Source: Asaia bogorensis (lineage in GTDB: Bacteria; Pseudomonadota; Alphaproteobacteria; Acetobacterales; Acetobacteraceae). Taken from it: DNA of 7,580 bases. Under the pieces are notes generated by a model. It did no database searches and was not told where the DNA came from. It worked only from the letters and a program-made list of their open reading frames with translations. The translations under genes were made by a program, and so were the position numbers. Below, piece after piece: positions 1 through 5,678 of this stretch (position 1 is its first letter; the number at the start of each line of letters is the position of its first letter). The stretch spans positions 1-7,580 of the forward strand of contig CAMCEP010000131.1 of NCBI GenBank assembly GCA_945873675.1. Direction: 5' to 3'.

Positions 1-260
1 AATAGCGCCCCACCCACAGCGGCACCCGCCACCGCGAGCAAATCGCGCAAGCCAACAAAGCGCCAATATTGCTGCGGCAGCCGCAAGACTGTTCCGGCCG
101 CCAGCAGGGCCAGCACTGCCCCAGGGGCCGCAACCGCCCACCAGGCGCCGCTTGGCCAATGCCGCGGCGCAATCGCCCATACCGCCAGCACCAGGGCCAG
201 CAGCGCAAGCAGGCCATCAAGGGCCAGATTCAGCAGAATCCGATTGGAAGGGCGGCGCAT
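1..260 (-). CDS. CapD/FlaA1/PglF-like polysaccharide biosynthesis protein, N-terminal membrane part (cut by left edge)
   Basis: Only the first 86 codons are present; the frame is open to the left edge. The start is ATG at 260, preceded by the strong Shine-Dalgarno sequence AGGAAAGG six bases upstream. The visible protein begins MRRPSNRILLNLALDGLLAL, followed by hydrophobic stretches at about residues 8-31 and 39-57. Next comes a basic, aromatic YWRFVGLRDL segment at about 64-73 and the start of a further hydrophobic helix. This layout (two helices, then a Y-R-x-x-x-L-R-D-like loop) is typical of the N-terminal membrane domain of the CapD/FlaA1/WbpM/PglF family. Those proteins carry a cytoplasmic SDR domain that, in characterised members, is a UDP-GlcNAc 4,6-dehydratase. 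The catalytic domain lies outside the window, so the enzymatic role is inferred. A dehydratase would fit the aminotransferase at 3838-5037. A longer or shorter member, or another membrane protein, cannot be excluded. Confidence 0.72.
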   Translation of the reverse strand, partial: MRRPSNRILLNLALDGLLALLALVLAVWAIAPRHWPSGAWWAVAAPGAVLALLAAGTVLRLPQQYWRFVGLRDLLAVAGAAVGGAL

Positions 261-266
261 CACAAG

Positions 267-274
267 CCTTTCCT
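267..274 (-). promoter_or_regulatory. Shine-Dalgarno for the CapD-like gene
   Basis: AGGAAAGG on the minus strand ends six bases before the ATG at 260. It lies in the only real intergenic gap of the window (261-303, 43 bp). The rest of that gap shows no convincing promoter pair or hairpin, so this gene is probably co-transcribed with the genes upstream. Confidence 0.7.
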
Positions 275-303
275 ACCCTAGAATCGCCCAAGGTGGAATC
301 GCT

Positions 304-1485
304 TCACATCACGCGGGCGTTTTGGCGGGGCATAAAGCCCGTCAGCCGGCCATAAAGCGCCACAAGCCGCTGCGCTTCCCCCGCCCAGGAGAAATGCGCC
401 AAAGCGGCTTCCCGACCCGCTTGACCGAGTACTGCGCGCCGCATCGGGTTCGCCATGCGCTGCACTTCCTCAGCAATCGCGGCGGGATTGGAAGTGTCCA
501 CCAGGGCGCCGCAGCCGGCGGCCTCGATCACCGACGCAACCTCCTCGGCTTCAGCGGGCGCAATCACGGGCAGCCCGGCCAGCATGGCGTCGAACAGCTT
601 ATGCGGCAAAGCGAGGCGATGATTCTCCGCCCCTGGCTGGAACAGGATCAGCGCAATATCGCAGCGCGAAGCCGCCGCCAGCGCGGCTTCATGCGGCAGC
701 CATCCCAAAGCCGTGATCCGCGCCGTGAGGCCAAGCGCTTCGGCCCTCGCCCAGAACTCCGCCTCACTGTCATCGGTGAAGCGGCCAATCAGGCAAAGCC
801 GCGTCTCGGGCGGGCAAAGCGCCAGCGCGTCCAGCATTTGCGCCCAGCCGCGCGCGCGCGTGAGCGCCCCCAAATGCAGCAGCGTCACCGGCCCGGCGGC
901 ATGAAGACGCGGCGGCACATCGCCAAGCGCGTAATTGCGCACCTTCACAACCCGCGCTTCGCCGCCAAAAGGCGCTTCCAGCCCATCCTTCGCCACCACC
1001 ACCGCATCGGCAGCCCGCCCCATCGCCCAACACACCCCATGCAGCAGGCCGCGCAGCATGGGGCGCAGCAAGGCCGGCGCCCTGCCATCCAGCCGCGATG
1101 GGTAATGTTCATGCACATCCAAAATGATGCGCGCCCCGGTCCACCAGCCGGCGAGCAGCGCCGCCGCCCAGGCATCGGGTTCCGAGGCATGGATCACCTC
1201 GGCCCGCTGCCCGGCCGCGCGCATGGCAAGGCGCGGAATGCCAAAAAACCGGCGCAAGCGACCGCGCCGCGCTGGAAAGGTGCTGATCGCCACCCCCGCC
1301 ACCAGAAGGGGCGCTGTGCCAGTTGATGGTTCGGGGCATAAATGGCTGACTGCATAGCCGGCCTCAGCCAGGCTCACGCCTTCCTTCATCACCACACGAA
1401 TATCGGCAGGCGGATGCGCAGCAGACAGCAGCAATACTTTTGGGCGCGCCAGCCAAACCGGGATCAGGCCACCATCGCGCGGCAT
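304..1485 (-). CDS. GT4-family (GT-B fold) glycosyltransferase
   Basis: A 393-residue cytosolic or membrane-associated glycosyltransferase, normal length for GT4, predicted to add one sugar to a lipid-linked glycan. The N-terminal Rossmann domain starts with ARPKVLLLSAAHP (13-25) and carries the acceptor-side motifs HASEPDAW (99-106) and DVHEHYPS (123-130), the latter close to the DVHEYYP motif of several GT4 enzymes. The C-terminal donor domain begins near LLHLGALTRARG (202-213). It holds ENHRLALPHKLFDAMLAGLPVIAP (287-310), the family's donor-binding loop, with Asp299 where the second Glu of the usual E-x7-E pattern is expected. The start is ATG 1485, supported by GGAAGG six bases upstream. 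The gene overlaps the 3' end of wecB by 22 bp, suggesting translational coupling. The sugar donor and acceptor cannot be read from sequence. ManNAc is possible because the epimerase gene is adjacent, but this is only inference. Confidence 0.9.
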   Translation of the reverse strand: MPRDGGLIPVWLARPKVLLLSAAHPPADIRVVMKEGVSLAEAGYAVSHLCPEPSTGTAPLLVAGVAISTFPARRGRLRRFFGIPRLAMRAAGQRAEVIHASEPDAWAAALLAGWWTGARIILDVHEHYPSRLDGRAPALLRPMLRGLLHGVCWAMGRAADAVVVAKDGLEAPFGGEARVVKVRNYALGDVPPRLHAAGPVTLLHLGALTRARGWAQMLDALALCPPETRLCLIGRFTDDSEAEFWARAEALGLTARITALGWLPHEAALAAASRCDIALILFQPGAENHRLALPHKLFDAMLAGLPVIAPAEAEEVASVIEAAGCGALVDTSNPAAIAEEVQRMANPMRRAVLGQAGREAALAHFSWAGEAQRLVALYGRLTGFMPRQNARVM

Positions 1486-2570
1486 TCGTCGCCTTCCAGT
1501 AGGGTTTGCAAATGCTCACACATGCGGATGCCCGCGCGCCCATCCCAAAGCGGAATGGGCCGCGCCGGACGCAAGGGGGTTTTGAGAATTTCCGCAACGT
1601 GCTGAGGCAATTCCTCAGGCGTTGCCAGCCGGTTCATGCCAGCAGCGATGGTGATGGGGCGTTCAGTGGCGCCGCGCAGCGTCAGGCAAGGCAAGCCAAG
1701 CGCGGTCGCTTCTTCCTGCACGCCGCCACTATCGGTCGCGACCAGGCGCGCGCGACAAAGCAGCGATAGAAACTCCAGATACCCAAGCGGCGGCATGATG
1801 CGCACACCCGCGGGCGGCACAAAGCCAAAGGCCTTCATTTGCGCCGCCGCGCGCGGGTGAATGGGCCAGATCAGCGGCAAATGCCGCGCCGCTGCGGAAA
1901 GCGCATCAAGCAACGCAATGAAGCGCTCGGGCTTGTCCACATTGCTGGCGCGATGCAGCGTCACCAGCCCATACCCACCGCGCGAAAGACCGCGCGGCAG
2001 ACGCCGCGTGCGCGCTGCCTGCAAATGCCGCATTTGCGTATCCACCATGGCATTGCCCACTGCGCGCACCGCCGCAGCCGCATGGCCTTCCTGACGTAGC
2101 CGCGCGGCGGTCGCCTCATCCGGCGCCCAAAGAATGTCAGAAATCGCATCAATGGCACGGCGATTGATTTCTTCAGGCAAGCCGCGTTCGCCCGAACGCA
2201 GCCCGGCTTCAAGATGAATGACCATGATGCCAAGCTTGCGCGCCGCTAATGCCGCCGCCAGGGAGCCATCCACATCACCCGCCACCACCACGGCCGCCGG
2301 GCGGCGCGATTTCCAGACGGTTTCGCAAGCAATCATGGAGCGCCCCGTCAGCACCGCATGGCTGCCGCCCGAAACACCGAGCGCAATGTCCGGTGTGGGC
2401 AGGCCAAGATCAGCAAAATGCACCCCGAACATGGCCGGGTCCTCATGCTGGCCGGTATGCAGCAGAACGGGTTTGCAGAAATCGGGGCCAGTGGTGAGCG
2501 CATGCCAAAGTGCCGCGAGTTTTGGCAAATTGGGCCTTGCGGCGGCAACAAGATGCACCTCGGGCAGCAT
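1464..2570 (-). CDS. wecB: UDP-N-acetylglucosamine 2-epimerase, non-hydrolysing (WecB family)
   Basis: Cytosolic enzyme that interconverts UDP-GlcNAc and UDP-ManNAc; 368 residues, the usual length. Family motifs are visible in order: AARPNLPKL (10-18, in place of the commoner GTRPE), AGDVDGSLAAALAA (97-110, Asp99), HLEAGLRSGERGLPEEINR (119-137, Glu121 and Glu133), GNAMVDT (172-178), LVTLHRASNVD (202-212, His206), PIHPR (236-240), and TDSGGVQEEA followed by LRGATERP (279-305). Asp99, Glu121, Glu133 and His206 align by eye with the E. coli WecB catalytic residues Asp95, Glu117, Glu131 and His213. The ATG at 2570 lies two bases after the stop of the upstream glycosyltransferase, and GGGG about eight bases upstream serves as a ribosome binding site. 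No wecC (UDP-ManNAc dehydrogenase) is in the window, so the product may be used as ManNAc or oxidised elsewhere. The related C2-epimerase of L-FucNAc synthesis (WbjD/FnlC) is an alternative, but its partner genes are not seen. Confidence 0.93.
   Translation of the reverse strand: MLPEVHLVAAARPNLPKLAALWHALTTGPDFCKPVLLHTGQHEDPAMFGVHFADLGLPTPDIALGVSGGSHAVLTGRSMIACETVWKSRRPAAVVVAGDVDGSLAAALAARKLGIMVIHLEAGLRSGERGLPEEINRRAIDAISDILWAPDEATAARLRQEGHAAAAVRAVGNAMVDTQMRHLQAARTRRLPRGLSRGGYGLVTLHRASNVDKPERFIALLDALSAAARHLPLIWPIHPRAAAQMKAFGFVPPAGVRIMPPLGYLEFLSLLCRARLVATDSGGVQEEATALGLPCLTLRGATERPITIAAGMNRLATPEELPQHVAEILKTPLRPARPIPLWDGRAGIRMCEHLQTLLEGDECRAMVA
1492..1497 (-). promoter_or_regulatory. Shine-Dalgarno for the 304-1485 glycosyltransferase
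   Basis: GGAAGG on the minus strand lies six bases before ATG 1485, inside the wecB coding region. It fixes the start of the downstream glycosyltransferase as overlapping wecB by 22 bp. Confidence 0.65.
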
Positions 2571-2572
2571 GG

Positions 2573-3832
2573 TCAGCCCCTTTCTGAGACAGCTAGGCGA
2601 TTTGGGTTTGTACGGCCTGATGCGGGCGCGGGAATTGCCTCGACCAGCGTCGCAAAGCGTGCCGCGAGCAGGCGCCGATCATGCTGGCGCATCGCAAGGC
2701 TGCGCGCCGCCGCGCCCATGGCCGCGCGGCGTGCGGGGTTTTCCACAAGGTTCATCAGCGCAGCAGCCAACCCCGCAGCGTCGCCGGGCGGCACGGCGAT
2801 GCCGCAGCCGCCATCCGCCAATAACCGCGCGGCCTGGCCAGGCGCGGTGCTGATCACCGGGTGTCCCGCCGCCAGCCCATCCATCAGCTTATTGGGCGCG
2901 GTCCATTCGGCGAAGGCCGGGCAATTAGCCAGGATATGCAGCGCAATTTGGCTGCCCGCGAAAAGCCGCGCCACATCATGCTTTGGCATGGGCGGAAGGA
3001 AAGTCAGGTTGGGCAGGCCGGCTGCCTGCTGGATCAGGGCGGTTTTCTCAGCACCCTCACCCACCAGCAGGATGCGGAGCCGTGTCTCGCCTCTTGCGGC
3101 CAAAATGCTTGCGGCTTCGATCACAACGCCAAGCCCATTCGCGCGCCCATGCGCGCCGGCATAAAGCGCCAGCACTTCCCAGGGCGCTGCCTCGGGCGGG
3201 CGCCAGGGCGCGACATGCGGGCCAAAAAGGTCAAGATCACACCCATTGCCGATCACCTGCACCCGCGCCGGATCAGCGCCTCGGGCGAGGGCTGTCTCAG
3301 CCATGCCATCCGATAATGCGACCACCGCTGCCGCATGTCGGCAGGCGAAATTGGCCAGGGTATCAAATACGGGGGCGAGTGGTGCCGGCAGCACACCCAT
3401 GGCGCGCGGCAATTCCGGCCAAGGGTCGCGGATTTCGAAAATGAAGGGAATGCCGCGCAAACCCTTGGCCAAAAGCGCCGGCAGAACGACCGTCAGCGGG
3501 GTTGAGGACGCGATGATCAGATCCGGCTTCACCCGGAACGCAAGGCGCGCCGCCGCCGCCGCATAACGCAGAAACGCCACGCCACGCGCCGCGAACCCCA
3601 TCGCATTGGCGCAGGGAATATCGAATTCCACCACCTGAAAGCCCGCCACGCGGCCTTCCCGCTGGCCTTTGCGAAAGGCGCCGGCAAGCCCGGTTTCAGC
3701 GCCCTGATAGCGGCCAGTCGCCAGCGTCACGCGATGGCCGCGCATGGCAAGGGTGCGGGCGAAGGCGAAGCTCCGTGTCGCGGTGCTGCCATCCGGCGTG
3801 CTGAAATGCTGATGCAGATAAAGGATATGCAT
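2573..3832 (-). CDS. WbuB-like GT4 glycosyltransferase
   Basis: A 419-residue GT-B glycosyltransferase predicted to extend the lipid-linked glycan at the inner face of the membrane. The N-terminus MHILYLHQHFSTPDGSTATRS (1-21) and FEIRDPWPE (132-140) match the WbuB/WcaI-like subgroup of GT4, whose usual motif is E-x-R-D-L-W-P-E; here Leu is replaced by Pro. The donor domain shows IGNGCDLDLF (194-203), LYAGAHGRANGL (223-234), LLVGEGAEK (255-263) and APNKLMDGLAAGHPVI (312-327). The reading frame is open upstream to 3976, but the protein matches the family only from ATG 3832. That ATG is five bases after the stop of the aminotransferase gene, so the 48-residue upstream extension is rejected. There is no strong Shine-Dalgarno sequence, so translation probably depends on coupling. 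WbuB itself transfers L-FucNAc; the substrate here is unknown. Confidence 0.92.
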   Translation of the reverse strand: MHILYLHQHFSTPDGSTATRSFAFARTLAMRGHRVTLATGRYQGAETGLAGAFRKGQREGRVAGFQVVEFDIPCANAMGFAARGVAFLRYAAAAARLAFRVKPDLIIASSTPLTVVLPALLAKGLRGIPFIFEIRDPWPELPRAMGVLPAPLAPVFDTLANFACRHAAAVVALSDGMAETALARGADPARVQVIGNGCDLDLFGPHVAPWRPPEAAPWEVLALYAGAHGRANGLGVVIEAASILAARGETRLRILLVGEGAEKTALIQQAAGLPNLTFLPPMPKHDVARLFAGSQIALHILANCPAFAEWTAPNKLMDGLAAGHPVISTAPGQAARLLADGGCGIAVPPGDAAGLAAALMNLVENPARRAAMGAAARSLAMRQHDRRLLAARFATLVEAIPAPASGRTNPNRLAVSERG

Positions 3833-3837
3833 GGACG

Positions 3838-5037
3838 TCAGCCGCGCGCCGCGGCGCGAATAGCGCGGATGACGCGGTGCTGCGCAGCCGGCGCCAGGCC
3901 GCTGCCAGAAGGCAGACAAAGCCCCCTTGCGAAAACCGCTTCCGCCACCGCACCGCCGGCGCGCGGCGCATCGCAAAATACCGGCTGCATATGCAGGGGC
4001 TTGAAGGCGGGGCGGGTTTCAATGGCTTCAGCGGCCAGAACGCGCCGCAACCCATCGGCATCCATGCCAAAGCCTTGGGGATCAATCAGCATGGCGGAAA
4101 GCCAGCGCGAAGAACGCCCCCAAGGGGCTTCGGGCATGAAGGAAATGCCCGGCAAATCTTCCAAGCATTCCTGATAGCGCGCGAAAATCGCACGTCGTCG
4201 GGCCACGCGATCCGCAAGCTTGGGCAATTGCGCGAGCCCCACCGCCGCCAATAGGGAAGACAGGCCAAAGGCATAGCCGGTGGTTTCATGCTGATAATGC
4301 GGCGCCGGGGTTCTGGCCTGATCGGCCAGAGCGCGGGCGCGCGCAATCAGCAGCACGTCATCGGAGGCAAGCGCACCGCCACCGCCGGCCGTGATGATTT
4401 TATTGCCATTGAAAGAGAAAGCCGCAAGCACGGCGCCCTTGCCGGCAGGAAGCCCAGCCTGGGTAGCGCCGAGCCCCTCGGCACTATCCGAGATCAGCGC
4501 CACACCATACTGGGCGCAAAGCGGCGCGATTTCATGCAATGCGGCGCATTGGCCGTAGATATCCACTGCCACCACAGCCTTGGGCAGCCGGCCCTGGCGC
4601 GCGGCCTGCCGGAGTTCCGCTGCCAATAATGCGGCATCAAGCGTCCAGCTTGCAGGACAAACATCCAAAAAACGCGGCATGGCGCCCAATTGCACCGCCG
4701 GCGCGATGGAGGCGATAAAGGTAAAGCTAGGCACCCAGACCTCATCCCCAGGACCGATTTCGAGCACGCGGAAGGCGAGCGTCAGCGCTGCCGTACCAGA
4801 GGCAACACCAAGCACGTGGTCAAAGCCGGTGGCCTTGACCAAGGCAGCTTCAAAGGCACGCGGCGTTGGGCCAGAAGGGGCCAACCAGCCTGAGGCAAGG
4901 CTTGCTTCAATCCCCGCCTTCTCTCGCCCCGTCAGATGCGGCGGCGAAAGGAGGATAGGCGCCGCCACCTCTCGCGCAGGTTTCGGCAGCTTGGGCAAGA
5001 TGCGGGCAGCATGGGCGGAAGAAAGCATGGCATTCAC
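3838..5037 (-). CDS. DegT/DnrJ/EryC1/StrS-family sugar aminotransferase (PglE-like)
   Basis: PLP-dependent fold-type I aminotransferase of about 399 residues. It is predicted to transfer an amino group from glutamate to a UDP-4-keto-6-deoxy sugar. Visible motifs: LSPPHLTGREK (30-40), ASGWLAPSGP (48-57), ASGTAAL (79-85, cofactor phosphate region), PSFTF (103-107), VDIYGQCA (158-165), ISDSAEGLGA (182-191, Asp184 facing the pyridine nitrogen), FSFNGNKIITAGGGGAL (207-223, with Lys213 the PLP-binding lysine) and TRPAFKPLHMQP (341-352). The SFNGNKII wording is typical of the PglE/EpsN branch. Two starts are possible: GTG 5037, whose GTGA overlaps the upstream stop, and ATG 5028, which has AGGGG eight bases upstream. 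Either way the protein carries some 25 residues before the point where the family usually starts. It follows directly after the PglC-like gene, as in other bacillosamine-type loci, but no PglD-like acetyltransferase gene is present here. Confidence 0.94.
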   Translation of the reverse strand: MNAMLSSAHAARILPKLPKPAREVAAPILLSPPHLTGREKAGIEASLASGWLAPSGPTPRAFEAALVKATGFDHVLGVASGTAALTLAFRVLEIGPGDEVWVPSFTFIASIAPAVQLGAMPRFLDVCPASWTLDAALLAAELRQAARQGRLPKAVVAVDIYGQCAALHEIAPLCAQYGVALISDSAEGLGATQAGLPAGKGAVLAAFSFNGNKIITAGGGGALASDDVLLIARARALADQARTPAPHYQHETTGYAFGLSSLLAAVGLAQLPKLADRVARRRAIFARYQECLEDLPGISFMPEAPWGRSSRWLSAMLIDPQGFGMDADGLRRVLAAEAIETRPAFKPLHMQPVFCDAPRAGGAVAEAVFARGLCLPSGSGLAPAAQHRVIRAIRAAARG

Positions 5038-5678
5038 CCCTGATGGCCGCGCATCATCGGCGCAGCGGGCACGAAGGTAGCGTCCTGCGAGAGGGCTTCT
5101 TGCAAACTAGGCGAGGTCACATGACCGGGCATGGTGGCGCCATGGCCGCGCAGCAGCAGGGCGCAGCAAGCCAGGACGATCTTCAAATCTGTCACAAATT
5201 CAGGTTTTTGGTCGGCATACTGTACATCAAACGCCAAGCGCCGCGACCAAGGCAGCGCATTGCGCCCCTCTGCCTGGGCAAGACCAAACAGGCCGGGCTG
5301 CACCCAAAGCCGGCGCGCCTCGGTTTCACTAAACAGGGGCGTATAGTCGCAGGGCAAGGGGCGCGGCCCGACCAGGCTCATCTCACCGCGCAGGACATTG
5401 ATCATTTGCGGCAATTCATCGAGGCCACTTGCCCGGAACCAGCGCCCGAAGCGGCTGAGCCGCGCGGCATCCGGCGCCCCCCCCTCGCGCATGGAGCGGA
5501 ATTTCAGCAGCGTGAAGGGCGCACCATGCCGCCCGGCGCGGCGCTGGCGAAACAGGATCGGCCGGCCCAAAGCCAGCAATACTGCCAACGCCAGCAGGGC
5601 AAAGACCGGCGCGCCTAATGCCAGCACCAGCATGGCGACTAACCGACCAAGCCAAGCCTTACCCCGAAGCGCGTACAT
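5034..5678 (-). CDS. Initiating sugar-phosphate transferase (PglC-like monotopic phosphoglycosyl transferase)
   Basis: A 214-residue enzyme predicted to transfer a sugar 1-phosphate from a UDP-sugar to undecaprenyl phosphate, starting repeat-unit assembly at the inner membrane. One hydrophobic segment spans about residues 9-38 and contains Pro24, the same position as the helix-breaking proline of PglC's re-entrant helix. Then follow PILFRQRRAGRHG (40-52), LLKFRSM (57-63), SRFGRWFRASGLDELPQMINVLRGEMSLVGPRPL (75-108, with the catalytic Asp87-Glu88 pair), a C-terminal WVQPGLFGLAQAEGRN (125-140) and DVQYADQK (151-158). The size is that of the minimal PglC type, without the N-terminal domain of WbaP/WcaJ. 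The start is ATG 5678, preceded by AGGGGGG; an upstream in-frame extension to 5735 is rejected. It overlaps the 3' end of the polymerase gene by 20 bp. An 8-base G tract covers codons 65-68. Confidence 0.93.
   Translation of the reverse strand: MYALRGKAWLGRLVAMLVLALGAPVFALLALAVLLALGRPILFRQRRAGRHGAPFTLLKFRSMREGGAPDAARLSRFGRWFRASGLDELPQMINVLRGEMSLVGPRPLPCDYTPLFSETEARRLWVQPGLFGLAQAEGRNALPWSRRLAFDVQYADQKPEFVTDLKIVLACCALLLRGHGATMPGHVTSPSLQEALSQDATFVPAAPMMRGHQG

Noticed and set aside
261..303. Possible promoter or terminator in the 43-bp gap before the CapD-like gene.
   Set aside because: No inverted repeat with a T run, and no -35/-10 pair with acceptable spacing; only a Shine-Dalgarno sequence is supported.
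244..1326. A 360-codon open frame on the plus strand, antisense to the 304-1485 glycosyltransferase.
   Set aside because: The product is Arg/His/Gln-rich low-complexity sequence with no recognisable domain. It mirrors a gene with clear GT4 motifs and is the usual antisense artefact of G+C-rich coding DNA.
2218..3164. Two long overlapping plus-strand frames (2218-2853 and 2358-3164) opposite wecB and the WbuB-like gene.
   Set aside because: Basic, Ala/Arg/Ser-rich products without motifs; both lie antisense to well-supported genes.
1464..3832. L-FucNAc pathway (WbjB/WbjC/WbjD plus WbuB) suggested by a WbuB-like transferase next to a C2-epimerase.
   Set aside because: No WbjB- or WbjC-like genes are in the window, and the CapD-like gene at the left edge begins with membrane helices, unlike soluble WbjB. 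The epimerase is better called WecB.
3833..3976. Upstream in-frame extension of the WbuB-like gene to 3976.
   Set aside because: It encodes 48 Arg/Gly/Cys-rich residues inside the aminotransferase gene, while the family's N-terminus matches exactly from ATG 3832.
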